DNA of 64,000 nt. Source: Paenibacillus dendritiformis (GTDB lineage: Bacteria; Bacillota; Bacilli; Paenibacillales; Paenibacillaceae). The DNA is taken from assembly GCF_021654795.1 (NCBI RefSeq), contig NZ_AP025344.1, positions 930,001 through 994,000 of the forward strand, read 5' to 3'. This document shows positions 8,866 through 17,490 of the stretch, one piece after another (the first letter of the stretch is position 1; every line of letters starts with the position of its first letter). A model generated the notes under the pieces. It did not search any database. It was not told the DNA's origin and saw only the letters and a program-made list of their open reading frames with translations. Made by a program: the position numbers and the translations under genes.

Positions 8866-9687
8866 ATGGAGATGCAGAAGCAGGATTTGGAGGCGGGGCA
8901 GCCGTTGGGGCAGTCCGTGAAGCTGGAGCGCCGCGGTCAGGCCGCCATCATTACGCTGAACCGGCCTGGCGAATTGAATGCCTTCAATTATGAGACGCTG
9001 ATGCGGCTGGGCGGGATCGTCGAGGAGATCCGGCAGGACCGCCAGCGGATTCGGGCCGTCATCGTGACGGGCGCGGGCCGCGCCTTCAGCGCGGGGGCGG
9101 ACTTGAAGGAGCGGCGTGTGCTGAATGAGGAGCAGGTGCGCCGCAACGTGCGCGCGATCCGTGATGTGTTCGCCGCCGTCGAGGAGCTTCCGCAGCCGAC
9201 GATCGCGGCGGTGAATGGATACGCGTTCGGCGGCGGTTTCGAATTGATGCTGGCCTGCGACTTCCGCTTTGCGGTCCGGGATGCCCGCATGGGACTTACC
9301 GAGGTGAGCCTGGGCATCATTCCCGGGGCGGGCGGAACGCAGCGGCTGCCGCGGCTCATCGGACCGGCGCGGGCGAAGGAGCTCATCCTGACCGCGCGGA
9401 AGATTGGCGCCGAAGAGGCCCTTCAATACGGGCTGCTGACCGGAATAGCCGATGATGCGGAGCAGCTTCTCCAGGCGGCGCTCGAATTGGCGAATGAGAT
9501 TGCCGCCAATGCGCCGCTCGCGGTCTATCAGGCCAAATACGCGATTAACCGGGGCGCCAGCGTTGATCTGCACTCCGGCTTGGAGGTTGAGGCGCAAGCC
9601 TACGAGATGATTATCCCGACGAAGGATCGGGCAGAGGCGTTGGCAGCCTTTGCGGACAAACGAAAGCCTGTCTTCCGTGGGGAGTAG
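8866..9687 (+). CDS. Enoyl-CoA hydratase/isomerase (crotonase) family protein
   Basis: A 273-residue crotonase-fold protein. The oxyanion-hole segments are FSAGADLKE and NGYAFGGGFELMLACDFR, and both hydratase glutamates are present (FELMLACD and LTEVSLGIIPGAGGTQRL). It is therefore likely a true enoyl-CoA hydratase. It has a roughly 15-residue N-terminal extension. Three crotonases occur in this operon; this one may act on oxepin-CoA or on the late beta-oxidation step. The RBS is AAGGGGG, about 12 bases before the ATG. Confidence 0.88.
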   Translation: MEMQKQDLEAGQPLGQSVKLERRGQAAIITLNRPGELNAFNYETLMRLGGIVEEIRQDRQRIRAVIVTGAGRAFSAGADLKERRVLNEEQVRRNVRAIRDVFAAVEELPQPTIAAVNGYAFGGGFELMLACDFRFAVRDARMGLTEVSLGIIPGAGGTQRLPRLIGPARAKELILTARKIGAEEALQYGLLTGIADDAEQLLQAALELANEIAANAPLAVYQAKYAINRGASVDLHSGLEVEAQAYEMIIPTKDRAEALAAFADKRKPVFRGE

Positions 9688-9698
9688 GAGGGTAGCGC

Positions 9699-11054
9699 GT
9701 GATATTCAATGTCGAAATGGAAACGATGCCGCGCGATCGGATGCGGGCGCTCCAGTTGGAGAGACTGCGGCAGACGGTCAAGCGCGCATATGACCGGGTG
9801 CCTTTTCATCGTGCCGCGCTGGATCGGGCCGGCCTGGCGCCGGAGGACATTCGCAGTCTGGAGGACCTCCGCCGTCTGCCGTTCATGCAGAAATCCGATC
9901 TGCGCGATCATTATCCGTTCGGCTTGTTCGCGGCCGAGATGAGCGACATCGTGCGCATCCACGGCTCATCCGGCACGAGGGGCAAGCCGATTGTGGTCGG
10001 TTATACGAAGCGGGACATTGAAGCCTGGGCGGACATTGTCGCGCGCGCTATCTGCTGCGCGGGCGGCCGGCCCGGGGATATTTTTCACAATGCGTATGGT
10101 TATGGGCTGTTCACGGGCGGACTGGGCCTGCATTACGGCATCGAGCGTCTGGGGGCGGTCGCCGTGCCCGTGTCGGGAGGGAATACGCCCCGGCAGATTA
10201 CGCTCATTCAGGATTTCAAGCCGCGCGGGCTCTCGGGCACGCCGTCCTATATTTTGAATCTGGTGGAGGAAATGCGCAAGCAGGGCATCGACACGCGGAC
10301 GACAAGCGTCGAGTACGGCATTTTCGGGGCTGAGCCGTGGTCGGAGGAGATGCGCCGCCATCTGGAGGATGCCCTCGGCATCAAGGCAATCGACATTTAT
10401 GGCTTGAGCGAGGTGCTCGGGCCCGGGGTCGCGATCGAATGTCAGGAAGCGCAGGATGGTCTGCATATTGCCGAGGATCATTTTTTGGCGGAGGTGGTCG
10501 ATCGCGATACGGGTGAACCGCTGCCCTATGGTCAGGAGGGCGAGCTGGTGTTCACCTCGTTGACCAAAGAAGCGTTCCCGGTCATCCGGTACCGGACGGG
10601 CGACATTGCGTCGCTTCACCCCGGCACATGCCAGTGCGGCCGCACGACGATGCGGATGTCGCGGATTAAGGGAAGAGTGGACGATATGCTCATTATCCGC
10701 GGCGTCAACGTCTACCCGACCGAGCTGGAGGCGGTGCTCCTCAACTTCTCCGAGCTTGCTCCCCATTATCAGGTCGTCATTGAGCGGGACAATGCCCTCG
10801 ACCGCTTCGAGGTGCACTGCGAGGTGACGCCGGAATTCAGGAGACGGGTAGGCGGAGTTCGGGAGAGCCGGGAGGTGGCCGAACTGGTGAAGGAGATCGG
10901 CAAGGCAATCAAATGCTCGCTCGGCGTCTCGGTTCTGCTGCATGTGAACGAGCCGAATTCGATCGCGCGCAGCGAAGGCAAAGCCGTCCGCATCGTCGAT
11001 AACCGCAAGCGGGCGGCAGCCGTTCAAGAAAACGAAGGAGTGGAGGCGGGATGA
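9699..11054 (+). CDS. paaK: Phenylacetate-CoA ligase
   Basis: A 451-residue adenylate-forming enzyme that activates phenylacetate with ATP and CoA. The P-loop-like motif HGSSGTRGKPIVVGYT, the DIYGLSEVLGPGVA block, YRTGDIASL and the hinge RIKGRVDDMLIIRGVNVYPTE are all typical of PaaK; the C-terminal lysine appears in ARSEGKAVRI. Length is about the family average. The start is GTG with AGGAGG upstream. The stop overlaps the next crotonase gene by four bases. Confidence 0.95.
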   Translation: MIFNVEMETMPRDRMRALQLERLRQTVKRAYDRVPFHRAALDRAGLAPEDIRSLEDLRRLPFMQKSDLRDHYPFGLFAAEMSDIVRIHGSSGTRGKPIVVGYTKRDIEAWADIVARAICCAGGRPGDIFHNAYGYGLFTGGLGLHYGIERLGAVAVPVSGGNTPRQITLIQDFKPRGLSGTPSYILNLVEEMRKQGIDTRTTSVEYGIFGAEPWSEEMRRHLEDALGIKAIDIYGLSEVLGPGVAIECQEAQDGLHIAEDHFLAEVVDRDTGEPLPYGQEGELVFTSLTKEAFPVIRYRTGDIASLHPGTCQCGRTTMRMSRIKGRVDDMLIIRGVNVYPTELEAVLLNFSELAPHYQVVIERDNALDRFEVHCEVTPEFRRRVGGVRESREVAELVKEIGKAIKCSLGVSVLLHVNEPNSIARSEGKAVRIVDNRKRAAAVQENEGVEAG

Positions 11055-11830
11055 CGAAGCTTGGCAGCTATGTGAACGTATCGGCGGACGGAACGGTGGG
11101 CGTGCTTGCCCTGAACCGGCCCGATGTGCTGAATGCCTTGAATCGAGAACTGATGCAGGAGCTCGTGGCGGAGCTGGAGCGGATGGACCGGGACGATGCC
11201 GTCAAGGCGATCGTCGTTACGGGAAATGATCAGGCCTTCGCCGCCGGGGCGGATATTAAGGAGATGGCGGATGATTCGGCCGTATCGCTGCTGATGAAGC
11301 GGCAGTTCGACGTCTGGGATCGCATCGGCGGCATCGCCAAGCCGATTATCGCCGCCGTAAGCGGGCATGTGCTCGGCGGAGGCTGCGAGCTGATGATGAG
11401 CTGCGATCTCGTCGTCGCCTCGGATACGGCGCGATTCGGGCAGCCCGAGATTCGGCTTGGCGTCATGCCTGGCGCCGGCGGGACGCAGCGGCTGACGAGG
11501 GCGCTGGGACTCCGCAAGGCGATGGAGCTGCTGCTGACCGGAGACACGATGCCGGCGGATGAGGCTCTGCGCCGCGGGTTGATTAACAAGGTGGCGCCGG
11601 TCGAGCTCTATCTGGAGGAGGCGCTGAAGCTGGCGCGCCGGATTGCCGCCCAGCCGCCGCTGGCGGTCCGCCTTATCAAGCAGGCGGTCCGCAAGGCGCA
11701 GGATCTTCCGCTGGCCGAAGGGCTTGATTATGAGCGCCAGTGCTTCCATCTGCTGTTCGCGAGCGAGGATCAGAAGGAAGGCATGCGCGCTTTTCAAGAG
11801 AAGCGAAGTCCCCAATTCAAGGGCAGATAG
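11051..11830 (+). CDS. paaF: 2,3-dehydroadipyl-CoA hydratase-like crotonase
   Basis: A 259-residue enoyl-CoA hydratase. Both catalytic glutamates are visible: GGGCELMMSCDL and FGQPEIRLGVMPGAGGTQRL, together with the oxyanion-hole motif FAAGADIKEM. Spacing and length match PaaF, which hydrates 2,3-dehydroadipyl-CoA. It is coupled to paaK upstream and is followed eight bases later by paaG. The exact substrate among the three crotonases here is inferred from synteny. Confidence 0.85.
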   Translation: MTKLGSYVNVSADGTVGVLALNRPDVLNALNRELMQELVAELERMDRDDAVKAIVVTGNDQAFAAGADIKEMADDSAVSLLMKRQFDVWDRIGGIAKPIIAAVSGHVLGGGCELMMSCDLVVASDTARFGQPEIRLGVMPGAGGTQRLTRALGLRKAMELLLTGDTMPADEALRRGLINKVAPVELYLEEALKLARRIAAQPPLAVRLIKQAVRKAQDLPLAEGLDYERQCFHLLFASEDQKEGMRAFQEKRSPQFKGR

Positions 11831-11838
11831 GAGGAGAC

Positions 11839-12636
11839 ATGGCCGTGTACGAGACGATTCGGTATGAAGTATCGGAGGGCGTTGCCCGGATTACGATGAA
11901 CCGGCCGGATAAATACAATGCCTTCACCGGGCAGATGATCCGCGAGATGATCGGTGCGTTCCGCCAAGCGGGGAAAGACGCGGCGGTGCGCTGCATCATC
12001 CTGACCGGAGCGGGCAAGGCGTTCAACGCGGGACAGGATCTGGGCGATGTGCCGGGAGCAGACGGGCAAGCCGCGGCCGAAAATCACGGGGACATGCTGC
12101 GTTCGCGCTACAATCCGCTGATTATGCAGATCCGCGGCACGGAGCTGCCGGTGATCGCGGCCGTGAACGGGGTCGCCGCAGGAGCGGGCATGAGCCTCGC
12201 TCTCGCTTGCGACCTGCGCGTGATGTCCGAGCGGGCTTATTTCGTCAGCGCGTTCGTCAATATCGGGCTTGTTCCCGACTCAGGGGGCTGCTACTTCTTG
12301 CCCCGTCTCGTCGGCCTGGCCAAGGCGATGGAGATCGCCACGATCCGGGATCGCGTCACGGCGGAAGAGGCGCATCGAATCGGTCTGGTCAATCGCATTT
12401 GCTCCGCCGAACGGCTGGACGAGGAAGCGGACGCGCTTGCGGCCAAGCTGGCTCAGCTTCCGACGCGGGCCATCGGGCTGATGAAGCGGACGATGAACCG
12501 GGGGCTGGAGACGGATCTCGCGCAGACGCTGGAGCAAGAGGCGTATGCCCAGGAGATCGCCGGGCGCACGGAGGATCACCGGGAAGGCATGCGAGCTTTT
12601 CTGGAGAAGCGGCCGCCCGTGTTCAAGGGGGTGTAG
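11839..12636 (+). CDS. paaG: 1,2-epoxyphenylacetyl-CoA isomerase
   Basis: A 265-residue crotonase-family isomerase that turns ring-epoxide phenylacetyl-CoA into the seven-membered oxepin-CoA. Diagnostic features are FNAGQDLGDV in the first oxyanion-hole loop, AAGAGMSLALACDLRV, and the GLVPDSGGCYFLPRLVG segment in which Asp replaces the hydratase Glu. The ATG at 11839 follows TAGGAGGAG. It lies between the paaF-like gene and paaH, the usual place. Confidence 0.93.
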   Translation: MAVYETIRYEVSEGVARITMNRPDKYNAFTGQMIREMIGAFRQAGKDAAVRCIILTGAGKAFNAGQDLGDVPGADGQAAAENHGDMLRSRYNPLIMQIRGTELPVIAAVNGVAAGAGMSLALACDLRVMSERAYFVSAFVNIGLVPDSGGCYFLPRLVGLAKAMEIATIRDRVTAEEAHRIGLVNRICSAERLDEEADALAAKLAQLPTRAIGLMKRTMNRGLETDLAQTLEQEAYAQEIAGRTEDHREGMRAFLEKRPPVFKGV

Positions 12637-12639
12637 CCG

Positions 12640-13518
12640 ATGGAATTCCAAGTTCCCGGGAGCAGCCCCGGCGCGGTCGGCATTGTCGGCGCCGGCACGA
12701 TGGGAGCGGGCATTGCGCTTGTCTGCGCCCGTCGGGGCCGCCGCGTCTATTTGCAGGATATTAAGCCGGAGGTGCTGGATGCCGCGCAAGCCTATATCGG
12801 CTCCATCCTGGCGAAGGATGTCGCGAAGGGAAGGATCTCAGAGGAAGAGAAGCGGAAGACGCATGAGCTCGTCGAGCCGATGCAGGACATGGCAGCGTTA
12901 AGGTCGTGCCCGATCGTTATTGAGGCCGTTCCCGAAAAGCTGGAGCTCAAACGATCCGTGTTCGCCCGCTTAACGGAGCTGTGCGGCAGCGATGCGCTGC
13001 TGCTGAGCAACACGTCTTCCCTCTCCATTACGGAGCTTGCGGCGGGTCTTCCTCATCCGGAGCGCATCATAGGCTTTCACTTTTTCAACCCTGCGCCAGT
13101 TATGCCGCTGGTCGAAGTCATTCGCGGGCACAAGTCGGGTGAAGCTTGCGTCGCCGCCGCGCGCCGGTTCGCGGAAGAGCTGGGCAAGGTGCCCGTGCTG
13201 GCGGAGGATTCGCCCGGCTTCATCGTGAATCGCGTCGCCCGTCCCTACTATAATGAAGCGCTGCGCATCATGGGCGATCGGGTGGCCTCTCCGGCGCAGA
13301 TCGACCGCATTATGAAGCAGGCCGGCGGCTTCAAGATGGGGCCGTTCGAGCTGCAGGACCTGATCGGCCTCGACGTGAATCTGGCGACGACGGAATCGGT
13401 CTACGCCCGCTTCTACCACGAGAGCCGCTTCAAGCCGAGCCGGATCCAGCAGCGCATGGTGCAGGCAGGGAGTTTGGGCAGAAAGACAGGGGAGGGATTT
13501 TATCCATATGACCAATAA
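12640..13518 (+). CDS. paaH: 3-hydroxyadipyl-CoA dehydrogenase
   Basis: A 292-residue NAD-dependent 3-hydroxyacyl-CoA dehydrogenase. The Rossmann motif is [14 protein letters not shown], the catalytic loop is [19 protein letters not shown] with the active His, and the C-terminal domain contains [19 protein letters not shown] and [14 protein letters not shown]. It oxidises 3-hydroxyadipyl-CoA in the lower paa pathway. The last 11 bases overlap the next gene, a degenerate paralogue. Confidence 0.93.
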   Translation: MEFQVPGSSPGAVGIVGAGTMGAGIALVCARRGRRVYLQDIKPEVLDAAQAYIGSILAKDVAKGRISEEEKRKTHELVEPMQDMAALRSCPIVIEAVPEKLELKRSVFARLTELCGSDALLLSNTSSLSITELAAGLPHPERIIGFHFFNPAPVMPLVEVIRGHKSGEACVAAARRFAEELGKVPVLAEDSPGFIVNRVARPYYNEALRIMGDRVASPAQIDRIMKQAGGFKMGPFELQDLIGLDVNLATTESVYARFYHESRFKPSRIQQRMVQAGSLGRKTGEGFYPYDQ

Positions 13519-14278
13519 CGCGGTTGTGTTGGCTGGAACCAGTCCCTTGCGCGACGGCCTGCATGCGCTGCTGGAACGAAGCGGTTACCGGGTCGTGTCT
13601 TTGGCGGAAGCGGAGGAGAGCGGGGAGGGCCTGCCGGTTCGGTATGGCGTGGAACTAACCAATGGCGATATGGCGGAAAAGCGGTCCAACATCATAAGGA
13701 TGGATCGGCTGTTAGGGCCGGAAATCCCCATCGCGGCCACCTCGCTCGCTCTGGCGGCCACCGAGATTGCGTCATGGGCTGCGCGGCCGGAGCGGATATG
13801 CGGCTTCGGCACGTTCGCTCCGATCGAGGAGCGCGGCCTGATCGAAGTGGCTCCTGCCCTGCAGACGTCGAAGGAAGCGCTTCTTGGTCTGGAGGAGCTG
13901 TTCCGCACCCTGGGGAAGCAGGCGGAGATCGTGGAGGATGAGGCGGGACTTGTCTTCCCGCGCATTCTCGCCTTGATCGTCAATGAAGCCGCCTTCGCCC
14001 TCATGGAAGGGACGGCATCCGCCGCGGATATCGATACGGCCATGAAGCTGGGAACCGGTTACCCTCATGGCCCGCTCGAATGGGCCGACCGTATTGGGCT
14101 GGATGACGTGCTGGCGGTCCTGCGCGGGCTGCACCGCGATCTGGGCGAGGAGCGGTATCGTCCGGCGCCGCTGCTGCGCAAGCTGGTGCTGGCAGGGCGG
14201 GTCGGCCGGCGCAGCGGCCAAGGCTTCTATTCCTATGAAATTAGGGGGGATCAAGATGGGAACACCCGTAATCATTGA
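13508..14278 (+). CDS. Degenerate 3-hydroxyacyl-CoA dehydrogenase paralogue
   Basis: A 256-residue protein whose second half resembles the C-terminal domain of 3-hydroxyacyl-CoA dehydrogenases ([56 protein letters not shown]). The N-terminal half keeps the Rossmann outline but lacks the GxGxxG dinucleotide motif ([13 protein letters not shown]), and the catalytic His region is replaced by [14 protein letters not shown]. It is probably not an active dehydrogenase alone; it may be a partner of PaaH or a domain-swap derivative. It overlaps paaH by 11 bases and paaJ by 23 bases, so all three are translationally coupled. Confidence 0.8.
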   Translation: MTNNAVVLAGTSPLRDGLHALLERSGYRVVSLAEAEESGEGLPVRYGVELTNGDMAEKRSNIIRMDRLLGPEIPIAATSLALAATEIASWAARPERICGFGTFAPIEERGLIEVAPALQTSKEALLGLEELFRTLGKQAEIVEDEAGLVFPRILALIVNEAAFALMEGTASAADIDTAMKLGTGYPHGPLEWADRIGLDDVLAVLRGLHRDLGEERYRPAPLLRKLVLAGRVGRRSGQGFYSYEIRGDQDGNTRNH

Positions 14279-15455
14279 TGCGGTGCGGACGCCGATCGGA
14301 CGCTACGGCGGAGCTCTTAAGGATGTGCGCCCCGACGATCTGGGGGCGCTTGTCATTCGCAGCCTGCTGGAGCGGAATCCGGTTGACCCGGAGCGGGTGG
14401 ACGGCGTCATCCTCGGCTGCGCGAACCAGGCGGGGGAGGACTGCCGCAATGTGGGGCGAATGTCGCTGCTGCTGGCCGGAATGCCGGTCGAGGTGCCGGG
14501 CGTAACGGTGAACCGCTTGTGCGGATCCGGCATGGAAGCCGTCCATCAGAGCGCCTATGCGATTATGGCCGGGGCGGGACACGCTTATATTGCCGGCGGG
14601 ACGGAGAGCATGACGCGGGCGCCATATGTGATGTTGAAGCCGGAAGCCGCTTTCCAGCGGGGGCATCAGCAGATCTATGACACCACTCTGGGATGGAGGA
14701 TGACCAATGACAAGCTGGCCGCCCTGTATCCGCCGATCAGCCTGGGGGAGACGGCGGAGAATGTCGCGGAGCAATATGGGATCAGCCGGGAGGCACAGGA
14801 TGAGTTCGCGCTCTCCAGCCAGCGGAAATATGCCGAAGCCCTGGCGGCGGGAAGATTCGCGGCCGAGCTCGTGCCGGTGGACGTGACCGGGCGCAAGGGC
14901 GAGATCGCGCGGTTCGATCAGGATGAGCACCCGCGCCCCGAGACGACGCTGGAGCAGCTGCGGAAGCTGAAGCCGGCCTTCAAGCAAGGGGGAACCGTGA
15001 CGGCCGGGAACTCGTCAGGCCTGAACGACGGGGCGGCAGCGCTGCTCATGATGGAGCAGGAGACGGCTCATTCGCTTGGACTGCGGCCGCGCGCCCGGGT
15101 GATTGCTTCGGCGTCTGCCGGCGTCGATCCGTCCGTGATGGGAATCGGCCCCGTGCCGGCCGCGCGCAAGGTGCTTCAGCAGGCGGGGCTGTCGATCCAG
15201 GATATCGATCTGTTCGAGCTGAATGAAGCGTTTGCCGCACAGACGGTTGCCAGCATGCGCGAGTTGAACATCGATCCGGAACGGGTGAACGTGAATGGCG
15301 GCGCGATCGCGATCGGCCATCCGCTCGGGTGCAGCGGAGCCCGGATTTTAACTACGCTGCTCTATGAGATGGAGCGCCGGGAAGCCCGTTACGGCCTGGC
15401 CGCGATGTGCATCGGCGTCGGGCAAGGCATCGCTACGATTATCGAGCGAGTATGA
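14256..15455 (+). CDS. paaJ: Thiolase, 3-oxoadipyl-CoA type
   Basis: A 399-residue thiolase II. The acylated Cys is in [14 protein letters not shown], the active-site His in [19 protein letters not shown], and the second Cys in [10 protein letters not shown]. In the paa pathway it cleaves 3-oxoadipyl-CoA to succinyl-CoA and acetyl-CoA, and also the dehydrosuberyl-CoA intermediate. The start at 14256 follows AGGGGGGA and lies inside the end of the preceding gene; a longer in-frame opening is a shadow. Confidence 0.92.
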   Translation: MGTPVIIDAVRTPIGRYGGALKDVRPDDLGALVIRSLLERNPVDPERVDGVILGCANQAGEDCRNVGRMSLLLAGMPVEVPGVTVNRLCGSGMEAVHQSAYAIMAGAGHAYIAGGTESMTRAPYVMLKPEAAFQRGHQQIYDTTLGWRMTNDKLAALYPPISLGETAENVAEQYGISREAQDEFALSSQRKYAEALAAGRFAAELVPVDVTGRKGEIARFDQDEHPRPETTLEQLRKLKPAFKQGGTVTAGNSSGLNDGAAALLMMEQETAHSLGLRPRARVIASASAGVDPSVMGIGPVPAARKVLQQAGLSIQDIDLFELNEAFAAQTVASMRELNIDPERVNVNGGAIAIGHPLGCSGARILTTLLYEMERREARYGLAAMCIGVGQGIATIIERV

Positions 15456-15520
15456 CGGGTCAGAAACTCGAAAACGCGAATGGACACGGCTGATTGGTAG
15501 CCAGGCGAGGAGGAATCGAC

Positions 15521-15943
15521 ATGAAGCCAGGATTGATTCCGGGCGCCGAAATTTCTTTTGTCGTGACCGTCACCCCGGATATGTACCCTGCCTTTGACGG
15601 TATCGTCATTCACGAAGTGATGTCTACCGTCTCGATGATCTACTATATGGAAAAGGCAGGCCGCGAGATGATTGTTCCTTTTTTGGAAGAAGAGGAGGAA
15701 GGATCGGGGTTCGCTCTCGATATTAAGCATGTGGGGCCGGCCGTCGCCGGGCAGGAGGTGACGTTCCGCGCCGTCTGCACCGAGGCGGGCCCGAAGCGCA
15801 TCATCTGCGATGTGACAGCCGAGACGAAGTTCAATCTGGTCGGGACGGGATCGTTCACGCAGGCGATCTTCGACAAAAGAACGATGGCGGACCGGTTCGC
15901 GGCCCTGCGCCGCAAGGTGGAAGAAGAGCAGAAGGTGACCTGA
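15521..15943 (+). CDS. Hotdog thioesterase (fluoroacetyl-CoA thioesterase-like)
   Basis: A 140-residue hotdog-fold protein similar in layout to FlK-type thioesterases: VIHEVMSTVSMIYYMEKAGREMI (helix with the catalytic Glu region), followed by LDIKHVGPAVAGQEVTFRAVC and a final strand with a charged C-terminal tail. Such enzymes hydrolyse small acyl-CoAs. It is the last gene before the paaX promoter, 65 bases after paaJ, with GGCGAGGAGG as ribosome site. The substrate is not deducible. Confidence 0.78.
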   Translation: MKPGLIPGAEISFVVTVTPDMYPAFDGIVIHEVMSTVSMIYYMEKAGREMIVPFLEEEEEGSGFALDIKHVGPAVAGQEVTFRAVCTEAGPKRIICDVTAETKFNLVGTGSFTQAIFDKRTMADRFAALRRKVEEEQKVT

Positions 15944-15980
15944 CGGCATAAGCGGCGGTTCCTCCACTCCGGCGGTGTCC

Positions 15981-16006
15981 CCCATTTTGCTTGAGCTATG
16001 GGGGGG
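15981..16006 (+). promoter_or_regulatory. Inverted repeat overlapping the paaX -35 region
   Basis: CCCCCAT at 15981-15987 is mirrored by ATGGGGG at 16000-16006, enclosing the -35 hexamer of the paaX promoter. It is not followed by a T-run, so it is a poor terminator for the operon. It might be an operator, or only a weak transcript end. Confidence 0.35.
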
Positions 16007-16021
16007 CAAGTGATACAATTT
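15993..16021 (+). promoter_or_regulatory. Sigma-A promoter of paaX
   Basis: TTGAGC (15993-15998), a 17-base spacer and TACAAT (16016-16021) form a good vegetative promoter. Transcription would begin near 16028, giving paaX a short leader of about 45 bases. This separates the regulator from the catabolic operon. Confidence 0.65.
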
Positions 16022-16071
16022 GACAAAGATGCAACATTTGGCAATCATACGAACGACTAGGAGTGGTGAAC

Positions 16072-16926
16072 ATGAGGCCGCAATCCATGCTGTTTACCAT
16101 ATACGGCGAGTATGTACGTCATTATGGCAGTGAAATCTGGGTCGGGAGCCTGACCGGCCTGATGGGAGAATTCGGATTGACCGAACAGGCCGTACGGGCC
16201 GCCATCTCGCGTATGCTGCGCCAAGGTTGGCTGGAGTCGCGCAAAGTGGGGAACCGCAGCTATTATTCCATGTCCCCGCGCGGCAAGCGGCGCTTGAACG
16301 AGGCGGCGGCCCGCATCTATAAGCAGGAGACGGATACATGGGACGGCAAGTGGTGCATTGCCAGCTACAACATTCCCGAGAGAGAGCGGGGCATACGGGA
16401 TCAGCTTCGCAAGGAGCTGGCATGGCTCGGCTTCGGCATGCTGACGACAAGCACCTGGATTAGCCCGAATGATCTGACCGACAAGGTGAGAGACATCGTG
16501 GAATCTCGCGGGATTTCCGGGTACGTGGAGATTTTCAGGGCGGATCATGTCGCTTGGAGCGAGCCTGGACAACTGGTGCAGAAGTGCTGGAACATCGATG
16601 AGATCAATAGGGCTTACGCCGAGTTCATTGAGGCGTACCGTCCGAGCTATGAGAGATTGCTGGCGGCGGCGGAGCAGGGGGAGGCCGTGCCCGACGGCTA
16701 TTGCTTCGTGGAGAAGACCAAGCTGGTCCATCGGTACCGGAAGTTCCTGTTCATCGATCCCGACTTCCCCGAAGAGCTGCTGCCGGATGTATGGCTGGGC
16801 AAGGAAGCGGATCAGTTATTCCAGAACTACTACGATTTGCTGCATCCGGGCGCCAGCCGTTTTTTTGAGCAAGCCTATGAACCTTCGCCCGATGCGCTTT
16901 CGGTTCGCGATAGGGAGCATGCATGA
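16072..16926 (+). CDS. paaX: Phenylacetic acid catabolism transcriptional repressor PaaX
   Basis: A 284-residue PaaX-family repressor that senses phenylacetyl-CoA. The N-terminal winged helix has SLTGLMGEFGLTEQAVRAAISRMLRQGWLESRKVGNRSYYSMSP; only the beginning and end need matching to recognise the family. The middle domain carries WCIASYNIPERERGIRDQLRKEL, and the C-terminal domain has FLFIDPDFPEELLP. The ATG at 16072 is chosen over a GTG at 16063 because TAGGAG lies eight bases before it. It probably represses the upstream paa operon, whose promoter is outside the window. Confidence 0.93.
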   Translation: MRPQSMLFTIYGEYVRHYGSEIWVGSLTGLMGEFGLTEQAVRAAISRMLRQGWLESRKVGNRSYYSMSPRGKRRLNEAAARIYKQETDTWDGKWCIASYNIPERERGIRDQLRKELAWLGFGMLTTSTWISPNDLTDKVRDIVESRGISGYVEIFRADHVAWSEPGQLVQKCWNIDEINRAYAEFIEAYRPSYERLLAAAEQGEAVPDGYCFVEKTKLVHRYRKFLFIDPDFPEELLPDVWLGKEADQLFQNYYDLLHPGASRFFEQAYEPSPDALSVRDREHA

Positions 16927-17319
16927 ATGAGGCGCTAAAGGGGATATGACCGAATTACAGCCATGCCCCCTCCCGGACTTCCGTTTTTGCCGGCCTTTTG
17001 CGGCATATTTGCTTCCATGCTTTAACGTGGGGTCGCATTAGTACCGGATATTTTTATGAAGGCTTTGGCTAACCATGGCAGGCATACGCCAGGATATCCG
17101 ACCGAATGCACTCTTTCTCATTATTGATATGAGATATTGCGTGTTCTAACTGTCTCCAAAGTTACCCATCACGACGAACGGCTGATTCGCTGCCTGATTG
17201 ATTCTATCGGGAGATACGTATAAAAGTATCTTCTTAGCACACTTGTCCGTGATATACTAAGAAGTATGGTGCCGAAGCATGCCAAAGTTGGCCGAGACAT
17301 TCGGACGCCCGGCCACTTC
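16927..17319. other. Gene-free stretch before the CRISPR leader
   Basis: About 390 bases without a credible gene. It contains an inverted repeat CTTCTTAG (17230-17237) / CTAAGAAG (17257-17264). No cas gene or convincing cas remnant was recognised when reading all frames. Cas genes of type I-C systems would normally end here. Confidence 0.5.
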
Positions 17320-17490
17320 GGTGCGAATGTGAAGTGCACATGAAATCCCCGGGAGATTCGCACCATATTTATTGAAATATTATCCATAATAGTTAATTTA
17401 TTTTGGTTTATTGAAGCTAAACTGATTTGTTTTCTTGAAGTTTTTAACCATGAAACGATTGTTTTGGTATGTTTTGTGCTCTTTTTCGCT
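17320..17490 (+). promoter_or_regulatory. Putative CRISPR leader
   Basis: An AT-rich stretch immediately upstream of the first repeat. It opens with a perfect nine-base inverted repeat GGTGCGAAT (17320-17328) / ATTCGCACC (17356-17364) around GAAATCCCCGGGAG; from general knowledge, a similar block lies between cas2 and the array in type I-C loci. The degenerate repeat at the other end of the array supports this side as the leader. Confidence 0.6.

Noticed and set aside
17169-17387. Remnant of cas2 or another cas gene upstream of the CRISPR leader
   Set aside because: Reading all frames gave no Cas-like motif; short frames here are unrelated.
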